Shown in pieces: positions 1 through 12,577 of a stretch of DNA of 64,000 nt (position 1 is the stretch's first letter; each line of letters opens with the position of its first letter). Source of the stretch: Bilabrum cf. latius (taxonomy: Eukaryota > Bigyra: Bicosoecida > Bigyra > Bicosoecida). Position numbers and translations under genes: made by a program. The stretch lies in contig OZ237750.1 of assembly GCA_965178125.1 (NCBI GenBank), forward strand, positions 186,001-250,000, given 5' to 3'. Under the pieces are notes generated by a model. That model saw only the letters and a program-made list of their open reading frames with translations, had not been told where the DNA came from and did no database searches.

Positions 1-1946
1 CACAGCGGCAGAGGCGCTCCCCACGGGCAGCAGAACCGACGGGTCCTGCGACCCCGATTGCGGAACCGATTGCGCGGCGCCGGTGGCCGGCAGGAGGCTC
101 CGTCGGTTGTAGACTGCAACCCCATACCTGTGCTGCTCCACGGGTGGAAGCGCGGGGCCCGACCCATCCATTTCTTTGGAAGCATTGCCCTTGCCCTTAT
201 CCTTGCCCTCTCCCCCTGATGATGCCCCTGATGCTGCCGCCTGCTCCTGCCCTGTGGACCCGGAGCCCGAAGCAGCCGCGGCGGCAGATGCACCGGACAG
301 CTCAGCCGCCGGGCACAGGAGGAGGGATGCGTCAGGGGAGAAGGACAGCCGCCGCACGAAGGAGCGGAGGGTGTCGTCGCAGAACAAACGGCGGGTAGCG
401 GCTGGCTGCGACGATGATGAGGCTGATGATGATGAGGCTGATGATGACGATGGCCTGGTGCCCCCTGCTGGTGCGCCCCCGTGCGCCGCACCCGCGCCAA
501 CCCCGATGGTGGACAGGCTGGCGATCTCACGCAGGATCCCCCGTCCCGAGTTGCCGGCCTCCGCGGCGCCTGCGGAACCATCCGGAGCCAAAAGTCGGCG
601 GGAGGCCGCGGCAGCCGTGGCGGCGTGACTCGCCGCGGAGCTCGCGGGGGTATTCCCCCGGGTGGCACCCCCCGCGTAGGGGTCATTCACCTGGTACACC
701 TTGACGGATCGATCGGCCCCCGCAGTGGCCAGCTGCCCCCCGCACGCCGAGAAGGTGACCCCCTGAAAGAACCCGCGGGACTCCCCGTGGCCCAGTTCCT
801 TGATGAGGCCGTTGAGGGGCTGCTTCGGCTGCCGCCCCGGCTTGCGCGGCGCCTGGGCGGCCTGCCCCTGGCTCGCATCGAAAAGTGCACGCAACCCCTC
901 TGCAGCTTTCGCGTCCGACGGAAGCTCTGCGGAACCCGGCGGCGCCGCGCGCACGAGCGCCTCAGCTGAGGTGGTTCCGGGTTGGGGCAGCGGAACCGGC
1001 CCCCAAACCGTTGCGCGGCGGTCGAGGCCGCACGCGGCGAGCAGGATGTGCTGGCTGGGCAGCGGGGGCACAGAGGAGATAGCTGAAGACGAAGAGGGTG
1101 CCGACGACCCCGCCCCCGCACTAGCGGCAGCCGCAGCCGCCGCGGCTGCAGCTGTCGCTTGCTAACCCGACCCTGACTAGTGCGCACCGCCCTCGTGTTC
1201 CCTGGTGCTCCGGATGGGCCCCCAGGCCAGGTCCACGAGCTCGTGACCCAGGGCTGCGGAACCTCCCCGGGCGCCGCGCACTCCCCCCACCCGGGGGCCC
1301 GCGGGCGCCTCTGGCTGCAGCCTCATGGTCAGGAGGCTCTCTGTGCCCTGCACGAACCTCCACCCGAAAGAATGGCCTCCGCCCCCGAGCCAGCCCAGCG
1401 CACCAGCCTAGCCGGCCTCTGACGATTTCTGCGCCTGGGCTGCCGAGGCGGCCGCGGCTCGCTCTCGCTGCTCGAGGGCGCGTCCCGGAGCGAGCACGCA
1501 CACGAAGCCGTCGTCGCCGGCAGAGGCGAGGTACCGGCCACATGGGCTCCACCTGCGAGAGCAACAACACATGCAGGCAAGAGGGTTGCGATTTGTTGTT
1601 GGTTGTGGTAGTCTTCGTGCAGCGAAGGTCGTGTCAGGTGGGCTCACCTGACTGCGTTGATTGCTGGCGGCCGTTGCCCCAATGTCAAATGAACTTTGCT
1701 AAGCTCGCAATGAAACCGAAGTCTGAGTGGAAACTGCTCTGGAGTCGCTGTCTTGAACGTGCCATCGGTCAATCTGGCGGCTGCCGCGCTATCCGTCGCC
1801 TCAGATTCTGCCTTCGTGGTACTGGCTACTCTCCACAGCAATATGCTGCTGTTGTCGCCGACCGTCGCTAACAATGGTATCCTAGGGTGAAAATCGAGGC
1901 CTCTGATAGGACCATTCGCTGCGTGAAATTGGTAAAACAAGCTCAT
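1..1946 (-). CDS. Chromatin assembly factor 1 subunit p60 (CHAF1B/FAS2-like), 3' end outside window
   Basis: WD40 subunit of CAF-1, the nuclear chaperone that deposits H3-H4 behind replication forks. Exon 1 is 1648..1946 (ATG at 1946), intron 1553..1647 with GTGAGC donor and CGCAG acceptor, exon 2 runs from 1552 off the left edge. Exon 1 holds a WD blade (DFHPRIPLLATVGD, LLW); after the join comes WSPCGRYLASAGDDGFV. Downstream are FFQGVTFSACGGQLATAGAD and, near 330-400, LFCDDTLRSFVRRLSFSPD, the stretch I associate specifically with the p60 family, then VAVYNRRSLLP. In-frame TAGs at 1408, 1177 and 1162 are read as Gln. Low-complexity Ala, Ser and Gly-Lys inserts separate the blades. Family call is firm; the C-terminus is unseen. 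Confidence 0.88.
1553..1647 (-). other. Intron of the CAF-1 p60 gene
   Basis: Donor GTGAGC at 1647 and acceptor CTCGCAG ending at 1553. Splicing makes GTC AG|G TGG, restoring the WD-repeat phrase VRWSPCGRY across the join. Confidence 0.85.
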
Positions 1947-2214
1947 CGGAACACGGATTGCACCGATCTATCGTTGAGTAGATGAATCCTTGTAGACTGT
2001 GGATCTCACGCGACTCATCGGTAGAATGCATAGCTATTTGAGGGACAAACGCCTGCATTTTGATAAAAAATACGGCGCACGATGCGAATAGAAGGATTTC
2101 ATTTGAAACGTAAATGAGGTATATTAAAAAGACCGGAGCTGCATCAGGGCTATCGTCACGCCGCCTTCGGGCAGCTCTCCGTACATTCCGACATAGAATA
2201 TAATACATATCTAT
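1947..2214. other. Divergent intergenic region
   Basis: Lies between the starts of the CAF-1 p60 gene (-) and the hydroxylase (+), so it should carry both promoters. It is more AT-rich than the flanking exons. I see no conserved box I can name. Confidence 0.5.
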
Positions 2215-3216
2215 ATGATGGTCGTATTGGTTCATAAAGTATCGATTGGAGTGTTTCTGGCTCAATACTTCGGATACGTTGCTTTCTCGGCGTTCTTGCA
2301 ATTCTTCTTCTACCGGCGGGGCAACGCTTACAAGCCAAATGGGGGCAACAATCCTGCTACATCCTGGAAAACACAGCCTGAGCCCGGTCGGTGTGGCAGC
2401 CTTGGGGCAAAGGGTGGCCGCGCCGGCGCGAGGTGGTGGCCCATCCTTCCGGGCTCCCAAAGGAAATACGGGAGGCACCGGTGGCAATGGCTGTTCGCGT
2501 CTTATAATTTATTGCAGGCATCCATTATGGCTGGGCTGGTGGCGGAGGCGACGCAGCGACGGTGGAACGGCTTGGCCCTCTCGTGGAGAGAAGTAGGAAT
2601 CGATCCGGCCGCGACTGCTGAGCAAGTGGTCCACATTATTTGGTGCATGGTTCTATCCATTGCTTGGTAGTCCGTCTTAGAGTACATTTGGCACGTTACG
2701 CTGCACCTGGAGCCTCTCTATTCGTGGGCCCATCGGATCCACCACTATCCGAGGAGCCCCGAGCCGTTCGACGATTTGCTCATACACCCGCTGGAGGCGT
2801 TCGGCTACAACTGCATTCTGTTCTCTCCCTCGATGTTCTCCCAGCACTGGACCGCCTTCTTGGCGTACATGGTCGTGTTGGGGACGTGCGGGGTGCTGGA
2901 TCACTCGGGCGTCAGGGCGGTGGCGTCTGTGCCGCTGCTCTGGCTGGTTCGCGAAGGTTCCTCCCCTGAGGAGAAGGCGGGATCTGGCCGGCGGTGGGGC
3001 TTGGTGTGGGTGCCACTGTACGATGCCAGGGAACACGATCTCCATCACGAGCTCGTGAACGTGAACTTTGGATTTCCAACCATGCTGCTCGACCGCCTGT
3101 GCGGGACATACGCACCCCCCGAATCGAGGCTACGATCCAGGGAACAAGGAGATATTGGAGAGCAACAGAAGCAGCTGGTAGTTCGGGATGTGGCTGAAGC
3201 ACCGTGCGACGACTGA
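2215..3216 (+). CDS. Fatty acid hydroxylase / sterol desaturase superfamily membrane enzyme
   Basis: Membrane di-iron hydroxylase of the FA_hydroxylase superfamily, probably in the ER. The three histidine boxes are present in order: HVTLH (HxxxH), HRIHH (HxxHH) followed by a downstream HPLEAF, and HDLHH near the C-terminus followed by NFGFPTMLLDRLCGT, the usual family ending. Hydrophobic segments precede the first box and lie between boxes two and three. A TAG at 2668-2670, just before the first box, joins two halves in the same frame; read as Gln it gives one 333-aa protein ending at TGA. ATG at 2215 or 2218 is the likely start. The substrate (sterol, fatty acid or ceramide) cannot be told from sequence. 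Confidence 0.85.
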
Positions 3217-3751
3217 TGCACCTCCACAGTGATCTAGGTACCGGATGGGATAGGCAGGTGAACAGCAACTCGAGGTTGAAAGGCGACACACAAGGCGACC
3301 GGAAGCAACTTCTAGAATAGACCTAGACCCTATAGAATACTAGGCCGCTATCCGGGTGGACAAGCCTCCCAGGTCCCAGCTCTCGACTCTGATGAGCAAC
3401 TCTGAGGAGCGGCAGGTAGACACCATCGATCCGGAGCATGCTGTGCTAAAAGCATCCATTTTGCACGCACACAGAAGCAGGCGCATGCATACGCATAGGA
3501 TGATGCACAAACGCATCAATTTGGCCCAGACAGCAGCCTGCTTCTACGGACGGGCCATGCACGGGCTGGGCTGTCTCTGCCTGTCGGCGGAGTCCTTCCG
3601 AGACGAAGCCAGCATGATGCAGCTTGCCGATTGCAGCAGTGTTGAATAAACATGTAGGAACTTTCTCTTTCTGGTTTGTTCTGAGCGCGCGCCTTTCCAG
3701 ATAGGCATATCCGGATCTAGCGACGCCTCCAGCGAACCCTGTCGAAATTTG
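3217..3751. other. Intergenic region without a supported gene
   Basis: Short frames on both strands have no recognisable domain and no composition like the flanking genes. It probably holds the hydroxylase 3' region and the promoter of the next gene. Confidence 0.5.
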
Positions 3752-6700
3752 ATGAATCGCCGATTGAACAATCCAATATTTGATTTGAACACAATCCAGG
3801 TCATGTGAGTGATGCAGGCGATCCCTACCTTCCGCTATTCACATTTGGTATTTTATCATATTTGTCTGTATCCAATCCTGTCGGTTCCTGTGCTGATTGC
3901 AGGCCTGTTCGAAAAAGGAAGCGGAAGGGAGCCGCGGCCAAAGCAAGGTCTGGCGCTGGCGGTGCTTCAAGCGGGGCAGCCGGAGGCGATGTGGAAGAGG
4001 GGTATGTTGGCGTGACATCTTCATCTGCGCTGCGCGCAGGGAAAGGTCCAGCAAGATCCAGGCTGGAACAGTTTCGAACGTGGCACATAAATGCCGTCTG
4101 GCAGTTTCCATCGCGTCGCTCGACAAGCGGAGGGGCCAGGCTCGATCGTGCGCGGGAGAGTATGGAAGCTCTTATTGAAAACCTATCTTGGGCGGTCTAC
4201 ATGGCCCGCGTTGCCGGCGAGCGTCTGCCAGACGACCCGTACGCGCCGCCAGTAGTTGCCGGCACCCCGAAAGCCATCTCGGACAGGCTCGCCCGCTAGG
4301 GAGACCCTTCCGGCAGTTATCGCGGACTTGGCATGATCAGCCAGATGGAGAAAGGCAGCAAGTGCTATGTCGCTGCCGTTGGCCTGATGAAGGCCGCCGC
4401 ATCGGAGCTGCAGGCCGAGGATGGAGGCGAGCGGAACCTCACCCCCGCGAGCGGCGCCGCAACCGCGGAGGCCTTCCGGAACCTCGCGCAGTACGCCCGC
4501 ACCCTCACGGGAAACGTGGACGGGACGGAGTGGGGCAACGGACCCGAGGAGGTGGGGGGCACCCACGCCAAGGGCATGCTCATGATCGGCAAGCTGAACG
4601 AGGCCGAGATACCAGCCGCCGCCCGGGACGCAGCCGCATCTAGCGCGGGTTCTACAGCCGCCGCCGGAGCGAAGGGCCGGGGAGCTGACGCCCCCGGGAC
4701 GGTGCGCTTTGACCCTCTGTACGCGTGGACTCGGTGTGCCGTGTCCCGGCTGCAGGACTCCACCATGAAGATGATCCGGTACTACCTTCCCCCCGAAGAT
4801 GAGGCCAACTCGGCGTCTCTTCTCGGCTTTGGGTTCGGCGGGGGAGGAGGAGAGGCCGATGACGGGCGCATGGAGACGCTTTACCCTGCCACGCTCGCCC
4901 GCGAAGCCGGAACTGCGGGAGTGCAGTGCATCTAGTGGTGCGACGGCGCGATCCGGTGCCTGGTTGACGCCGGGTACAGGGGTTCAAGGGGCGGCATGCG
5001 GGGTTTTTACGCGGCGCTCGGGTCCTTACAGCCGATCAACGCGTTGAAGGAGAGCAGTCCCCTTTGGGAGGGCGATGCTCGCGGGGCGGCCACCGTCGGC
5101 GAGGCCTTGGGCATAGACACTGTGGCTCAGATCGCGGCGGCCTCGGCGATGGCCGCGGCTCTCTGGCTCGGAGACAGGCCCTAGTGCATGAAGGCCCGTG
5201 CCCCGGCGGCCATGTCGCGGACGTATCCGGGAGAGTGCGGGGAAACGTACCCGGGTGGGTGGGAAGAGCACGACGTGGTGCACGAGAAGAACCTAGCGAG
5301 CATCGTACAAGCATCCGTGTCGGTGGCAAGGCAGTTGCTCGGCTGCCTGGGCGTGAGTCCCGGCCACGCGCTGCAGAAGGGGGCGATGAGGGAACTGGAT
5401 CCGCCGAGGGCCACGGAGCGCAACATCCGGATCCTCAAGTGCGTGCAAGAGCTCCTGGAGGCTGCCTGCATCTCGGCTCAGGAGCTGGCGGAGTTCGCCA
5501 ACCGGCCGGGCGCGATCGCACTCATGAGCGGGCTGAGCGGCGGCTTGACCAAGGTACTGGGGGGGCTCATCGAGGCGGCGGCGACGTTCGAGATGCTGTG
5601 CCTTCCCCTGCTCCTCAAGAGACCAGGGAGGGCGCTGGGGCACAGGTACGGGCAGTTCAACGACGCCGTGCAGGCTGCCTGTCCCTGGGTCAGCGAGGAC
5701 TACGGCACGGCGGCCCCCCTCACGTGCGCTGCACAGACCATCATGGCTGTGCGGCTGCTGGTTGGGGGGCACTCAGACGCGGCCCGGTGGTCATCGAAGG
5801 CGCTCCCTTCGCAGGCAAAACCGTGGGTGCCGAACTGGGTGGAGCTGTTTTAGCTGCAGATTGCCGTGGCTACGTGCCATCCCAACCTGCTGACCGCGGG
5901 TGCAGCTGCGCGCGGCGCCGCCCTGGTGCTGCAGCACGTTCCGCAGGATGTGTTGAAGGGGCCGCCCCAGCTGGGGTTCGACCCGTCGACAGGCGCGGAG
6001 AGTGACATCAGCGGGGAGCTTGAAGCCCTCATGAAGATGCTCGGCAAGCAGGCCGGCATGCCTGCGCAGCAGCAGTCATGGGAGAAAGGCATGAAGACGG
6101 TTCTGGATCGGCTGTGGAGGGCCGTGCTGCAGAGAGACGACGTTGTGACGACGGTCGCGGCAAGAGCGGCGGGAGGGGGCGAGAGCGAGAGCAAATGCAG
6201 CTCGGGCGGCAAGGCACAGGGCACTAGGGGCAGGCGGGGCCGCAGGGGCAAGTCCAAGGCTTCGAGCAAATCTGGCCGAGCCGCGGTCGATCCGTTCGCG
6301 GGAGCGATGCCCCAGGGATGCTACAGTTCGGCAGAAGCGCTGGGGCAGGGCTTGCTCATGTGCATGAGCCGCCCCGTGGTGGCTAGGGAGTCCTTCCTAT
6401 GGGTGGGGGCGGTCGAGCTGAGCATCGCTGCGTGTCTCCGGGGGCTGGGCATCTCTCAGTCGGACGATGTCCGCCTCCCGAAAGTGCTAGACGTGATCTG
6501 CCAGCGGTTTGAGGCTGATAAAGAAGGGGACTACACTGGCCTTGCAAAGTACGACTCCGCGGAGATGGAGGTGAGGCCCACAGAGGGGCCCACCAGGTGG
6601 CACGACGGGCCGATCATGTGGCACAAGGGGCCCAGGCCCGGCCAGATGGTGGGGCCGCAAGAAACCACCGGGCGGGCAGTGTGGCTGCTATCGAAGGTGA

Positions 6701-6774
6701 GGAGCGGGCAGCGGAGAGCCATGCTCGTGCAGATGCGTGAGGCTGCGATTCGCACCAAACTCGCGCACGGCTGA
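3752..6774 (+). CDS. Unknown 974-aa protein with basic N-terminus
   Basis: I do not recognise the family. One frame is open to TGA at 6774, crossing TAGs at 4297, 4933, 5182 and 5851 (read as Gln). An intron at 3805..3902 (GTGAGT donor, TTGCAG acceptor) lies near the start: exon 1 from ATG 3752 gives MNRRLNNPIFDLNTIQV, and the join itself makes a second ATG followed by PVRKRKRKG, a basic cluster that could be a nuclear localisation signal. Starting at the spliced ATG is a fair alternative. The body looks helical and alanine/leucine rich, with a basic GRRGRRGKSK stretch near 6220-6260. No membrane span or catalytic motif is visible. Confidence 0.7.
3805..3902 (+). other. Intron near the 5' end of the 974-aa protein gene
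   Basis: GTGAGTGATG at the 5' side and GATTGCAG at the 3' side. The flanking bases AT|G create an ATG across the splice junction. Confidence 0.65.
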
Positions 6775-7250
6775 GCAATTGGCTTGCTGAACGAGCGCTA
6801 CGCGCGCGAGAGTGAGTTGAGTTGTGGGAAACCGCGCTAGCCACTTCGCCTGCCACTGTCGATCGTCCGACGAGCGCTCTGGCGGCCCGGATGGCGGCAG
6901 CGTCGGAGCATTGAGAGAAGGAGAGTGGGGAAGGGCAGCAAGTTCTAGCGTGGCCTGTGTCATTTAGATTCGGGGTAGATCAAAAAAGAAGCAGTCATCC
7001 CGAGGTGCGAAATCCCACCGCAACGGCAGCACGTCGAGAAGCAGACCGACTGCTGCGGCCGTGCGCGGCGCCGCGCTTGACGTGTTCCGCAAGGAAGCGG
7101 AGGAGCAGGCGCTCCCAAGCCTGGGTGGGGCCGCCGCCCACTCATGCCTGAGAGCAGTACGAGATGTAGGCTAGATCCAGGATATGTGCAGACTGCATGG
7201 TTAACCTGTCTCCTTGCTTCCCAAAACGCGAGTGAGAATCCAGCTAGGCT
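6775..7250. other. Convergent intergenic region
   Basis: About 475 bp between two convergent genes. No supported frame, RNA gene or clear repeat seen. Confidence 0.5.
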
Positions 7251-10200
7251 TCAAGTCGGCTCGGCGGATTTGGCCGCCTTGCCTCCCCCCTTGCCCTTCG
7301 ACTTGGCCTTGCCCTTGCCCTTCCCCTTGCCCTTGCTCCCTTTCTTCTTGAGGAGGTTCTTGAAGAACGCCTGAGCGTCCTCTTCCTGGCCTGCACCGGC
7401 TGCACCGCCCCGCGCCTGGCCCCTTTGGCCACCTTCGCTGTCCCCCGCGTCGGACTCGGCCCCGCTCTCAGCCCCCGCGGCCCCTTCCTCCTTGGCCTTC
7501 CTGGACCTGGACCGAGTGCTCCTGCCCCCGCCACTTGTTCCCCGAGTTGTTCTCCGAGAGAGCCGCTCCGGTGCGGTGTCGGACCGCTCGATCGCAGCAG
7601 CCGAGCCGCGGGTGCCGGAGTCTGCTGCTGCGGCTGCTGCGGCTCGTCGGGTCCTTGCCGCCCGAGGAGGTCTCCCAGCCGCCCCTGAGGTTGCAACCGA
7701 TGCCGATGCCGACTCCGACTCCTTGCCTGACCTCTTCGAAGAGGCGCTAGAGCCACTAGATGCGGCGGCCTTCTAGTCCTCTAGAGCCTTTCGCCTTCTG
7801 TCAGCCAGCGCCTGCGACGGGTGCAGCAAGGAAGCCAGGAATCGCGCCTCGCCCACCATCCCTTGTTCCCTGGATAGCAGCGCAAGGACCTGATCCGATC
7901 CTGATCCAGAGCTGCCACGCTCCGAGTCTCTCTCCGCCTGGATCTGGAGCCCGTGGGCGAGCGAACCACTCGTCAAACCACTGGCACCGCCGCCGCTACC
8001 ACTAGCCCCTGCACCTGCCCCTGCCCCAGCCCCGCCGCCGCCACGCACCGAGGCTCCCTCCGCCACGGCCTGCAGCACCTCCGATGCCAGATCCGCGCGG
8101 CGCTCCCACGCGCCATCCGCACTCATCACACCTCTCCCAGAGGGACCGTCGTCCGCGCCGTCGAAGGACCACGCGGGCGGCTGTTCCCTGGACCACCGCG
8201 CCACCGCCTGGGCAGCGGCACCCGCCCCCGTGCCCGAGGGGAGGGCCCCCTCCTCCTCGTCCTCCACGGCCCGAAGGATCGGATCGTCGGCCCACAGCGC
8301 GGACGCGAGGGCGCGGCCCAGCTCTGCGCGGCGCCGATCCGGTTCCGCAGCCGTCATGTGGCCGGGTGCCTGCGCGGTGTCTGGCACGTCCAGGCTTGGC
8401 TCGCCGGGCGGAGCCAGGGGCAGAGACAGCAGCCCGTCGCTCGTCACACGGGCCCCAAGCGACGCCGTTGACCTGCCACCGCCGCCAGCAAAGGCGACTC
8501 GCAACGCGCTCGTCACACCGTCCCGGTTCCTCACGAGGCGTCGGTAGTGCTCCCTGAGCGTGCTCAAAATGGTCGCAACCGGCTTCCCCTTGCTCTTGCT
8601 CTTGCCCCCGCTACCTTTTGCCACCTCGGACCCGCCTGTTGTTCCCTCGGACGAGTCGATGCTCCCCCCTAGACCCAGGCTGCAGTTGAGTCCGGGCAGC
8701 AGCGCCACCCACCCCGGCCCCTGAAGCCCGGAGGTTGCAACCGCTGGACCCGCCGCTTCCAGCGGGTGTCTGGCGAGGCGAGCGGCGCCCCCGGCGTTTG
8801 CGGATCCACCTCCACCAGCGCCCGCAGCCACGGCAGAGGCCACCAAGGGGCCCCATCCGACGGTTGTGCCCCCAGCACCTCCAGGGGAAATCCCCTGAGC
8901 CCCCAGCACGGGGTCGCCCAGCACGGCGTCCAGCACTGCCCGCAGGCCAGGCGCACCAGCCGTCAGGATGGCCCGGCCAGAGTGCGCGGCGCCGGTCTGC
9001 GGAACCAACGACCCGTCCTCGCCCTCACCGGCGAGCGGCGGCGGCACCGCCAGGGGCCAGCCGCACTCGTCACACGGCAGGCAGGGCCGAAGCACGAGAA
9101 GGCGAGCGACGGCCCTCCGCACCGCCTCCGCGGCTGCCTCGTCGACTGCATTGTTCCCTGGCGAACCTTCGCTGCCGGTAGCCACGTCCCCGCCTTCTTC
9201 GAGCTTGGACTCCTGGCCCGACGACCCGCCACTCTGTGACGTCACCGCTGACGTGGCGCGACGCAGCTGCTCCGCAGCGGCCCGCAGCGCGTCGTCGATT
9301 GCCTCAGCCTCCGCCGCCGCCCCGGCCGACCCGTCCTCCGACGATCCAACTCCCCCGCCGCCGCCGCCGCCCTGCTGCTGCTGCTGCGCTGCCCCCACGG
9401 CAGCTTGCAGCGCCGACTCGGCCTGTGCTGCCTGGGCTGGGAGAACCACGCCAGTGTCCGAGGGCACAAAGCAGGCGGGCAGACAGGTGGCGGGCAGGGC
9501 GCCGAGGGGTGGCAGCCCGGGGAGGCCGCAGAGACCTGGGTCGATCGCACCACCGTGCAATCCACCCGCAGAATCCGTAGATCCGCCGTCGGTGCCTGCG
9601 CTGCTCCCCGCGCCTGCGCCTGCGCTGCTGGCAGCCGCTGCCGACGCGGCATCTGCAAGCAGACCCGGGCCGTCTGCACCCGCGGGGAGGCAGAGAGAAC
9701 AACGGGGCCCCCACCGTGGGGCGAACGGCAGCGCCTCCGGTCCAGCGGCGCGCGCGGCGCCGGTTCCGCTAGGAGGGGTTGCGGGGCGGCGGGCCCCTGG
9801 AGAGGCGAATTCGGGCACACCACCCGCACCCCGTCTCCTCGCCGAAGCCGCCGCTAAGCCGCCCGGCGACTGGAACTAAGCCGCGTGTCCAGCAAGCGGG
9901 GTGGCAACGCCCCCGGACGGCCCGCTCGAATTCGAAGATGAAGACAGAGGCGGGGCCCAGCCGGAGCCGGGCGCAGCGGCCGCGCTCGCGGTGGCGAGCA
10001 GCGCAGACACGCAACGCGCGGCGCCGGTTCCGCTGCTCGTCACGCACGCCAGGGACAGTCCAGCCGCCACCGCCGCTCGCCTGGCGTGCGCCAGCACCGT
10101 GTCTGCTGCGGAACCATGGAGGCGCCGCGCAAACCAGCGCGTGGTGGTGGAGAGCGACCGAGAAGACGCGGGGGACACGATGGCCGTCGCGCTTGCGGAA

Positions 10201-11300
10201 CCTCCTGCGGGCAGCGCGTGCGCGGCGCCCACCAGCGCCAGCCTCGCCGCCGCGAGTGGCTCCTCGTAGTCCTCTTCTGCTCCGATCGGTGCGTCTCGTG
10301 AGGCATCTGCATCGCCGGCGGTACCCGGCCCGGCCTTTGCCACCTCCAAGGCCTCCGTGGCAGCTGCTCCGAATCCAGCGGGATCCAGGTCCTCCGCGTG
10401 CTGCAGCGCAATGCACCCCGGCATGCAGGGACAGACTGCCTCGTGACACACGCAGGCTGGCAGTGAGCTGGAGCCGGGGGTGCCCAGCCCGGCCGCGACA
10501 CCGCGGTGGTTCCGCACGGGTGTGCGCGGTGGGCCACCGCTTGTTCCCTGCCTATTGTTCCCCGAGCCCCCCCCCTCCTCCTCCTCCTCCTCGTCGGAAG
10601 AGGACGTGTCCCCGGCCTGTGCGAACCCGGCGTTGGCACCGCCCCCACTACCGCGGGAGGCCCTGGAGGCCCTGCCCCCGTGTGACGAGCTATTCGCGCG
10701 GGGAAGCTTTCGGACTGGGGCGGAGCCCGGGCGAAAGCCCGCCCACCACCTCCTCAGCGTCACCCTTCGTCGCCTGAGCTCCGATTTCGACTCCGAGTCG
10801 GGCGCATGGGCCTCGAAGTCCGCGGTGGTGCCGCGAAGGGCTACTTCAGCCGGCGTCCCGTCCTGCGGTGCTCTGTTCCTGGATGCCGCCGCGGCCGCGC
10901 TCGCCTCTCCTAGCACCCGAGCAGCTGCCAGCAGACGAGCAAGAGTTCGATCCAGCTCGAAGAACCTTCGGCAAGAGGCGAGCAGCACCACGGTTGCCCG
11001 TTCCAGGTGCTCTTTCGGCACCGCTGATGGGAATAAGATGGCAGCGTCCTCAGGGCTCTCTACTCCGTACACGTGAAGCTCTCCAATGCCCCCTGCTGCT
11101 GATGCTACGCTGTGACTGCTCGATCCTTTGGTATCCTGGCCCTTGTAGACTCTCAGGCAATCCTGCGGATCGCGAATGCATTCATATCGAATCTGACTAA
11201 ATTTTCCGGCGCCCCAGTGCCCTCTAGCTGCTCTTGCCCGTCTTGCAAGCAATCGGTCGGGTGCAAGACGGTCGCCTGCGCATGCGCCCAGCTGTCCCAT
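7251..11300 (-). CDS. Unknown ~1,350-aa low-complexity protein
   Basis: One frame runs from ATG at 11300 to TGA at 7251-7253 with TAGs at 9876 and 7773 read as Gln. The first ~170 residues look folded and helical (ELHVYGVESPEDAAILF, ATVVLLASCRRFFELDRTL). A cysteine cluster CVCHEAVCPCMPGC near residue 290 and a later CLPCDECGW could bind zinc. Much of the rest is Gly, Ala and Ser rich with acidic and poly-Gln runs. The C-terminus ends in alternating KGKGKGK repeats, which are also found in the p60 and 45689..47821 genes. No named domain recognised. An acceptor-like site just upstream of 11300 means a further 5' exon is possible. Confidence 0.6.
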
Positions 11301-11643
11301 GAACAAGTCGACATCACACCCTGGAGACCCTGCGGTGGATCATAGTTCTCTAGTCAAATAGTAGAACGTGATTGGATGAATGCATGTGCGTGGCTTGCTT
11401 TGACTAGTAGTATCGATCCCCTCACCAACTACAAGCAAGCAGCCGGTGTCATGAGCTTGCCGTTCGCTAGGACCCGCCGGGAGATCTCCGAGCAGGATAT
11501 TCATGGCGTACTACTCTTGCCTTGTACGGGCTGCCATGGCCCCCACAACCTGCAGTGCAGCTTGTGCGCTCGTCCACAAACTTAAAATACGAGTTAGAAC
11601 CGCCGGAACTGCAACCGCACGAATCTCATTGAATAAGGTAAAA
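11301..11643. other. Divergent intergenic region
   Basis: Separates the start of the leftward ~1,350-aa gene from the Abitram homologue. Small frames here lack family resemblance; no regulatory motif identified. Confidence 0.45.
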
Positions 11644-12521
11644 ATGGCTGCAATGAAGCGCCTAGACAATCCAATGCGAAGATACAAACGAGTTAGGCCA
11701 GTCCCTGGATGGGAGCAGGTTGTAGCATCTCACTCAAACGGGGTCTCGCTTGTGCTCCTTGGCGCTGGGCATCCATTACTATCTTTGCGAGAGAGTGGAG
11801 ATTCTATCGAACGGATAGATTGGGATCTATCTAAACTACGGGTGGACCCTTGGGAAGGATCCCCGCGGTACCCTCACGAGTGGCGTCGAAAAGCTAGATC
11901 AGACGGGGCCGACTAGTTGGATGCCCGACCGAGCAAGCGGGCAAGGACAGAAATCTCGTCTGGAAAGGGAACTAGCACGGGCGAAGATTCACATGCCCAC
12001 GTAATGACCAGCTCAGGTCCACCCACGCCTGGATCTGCTCCACCAAGCCAGGCGTCTGCAGCACCAGCCGAGCCGGGCCCGCGCCCGAACCTTCCCAGGC
12101 TGGCGGGGCGCTGCAAAGGGCACAACCTGGCAGACCTTGCATCGTCAGTGAAGGGAAAGAAGAAAAGGGGAGCGGCGTACGCGCACGAGCTGACCCCGCT
12201 CTGCCGGATCGTGTGCAGGAGCGGGGCAGTGTACATGCCCAGAGCGTGCACGGCGGGGCGCCTCGTGGAGCGCAACACGAGGCTGGACAAGGATCCGGAA
12301 TTGATAATCAAGGACCCCGAAGGGCTTGGGTGGCTGGTGCTTGTGGTCAGACGCGCTACCGGCGGGGACGGCAACATCGGTGCGGCGGGCAATGGGGCAA
12401 TGTCAGGTGCTGGTGCGGGTGCAGGTGCTGGTGGCAGGGTTGTGATGGGGATCGGGGGGGCTGCTTCTGCAGCGGTAGCATCTGGCTCGCAATCGGCAGG
12501 CGTAGCCTCCTCAGAATCACT

Positions 12522-12577
<56 letters not shown>

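Noticed and set aside
1882-2487. Leftward 201-aa frame between CAF-1 p60 and the hydroxylase
   Set aside because: It overlaps both conserved genes in another frame and shows no family resemblance.
7773-9880. Rightward 303-aa and other long frames opposite the ~1,350-aa gene
   Set aside because: High GC content makes long antisense frames common; they are Pro/Arg/Ala-rich and have no domain signal.
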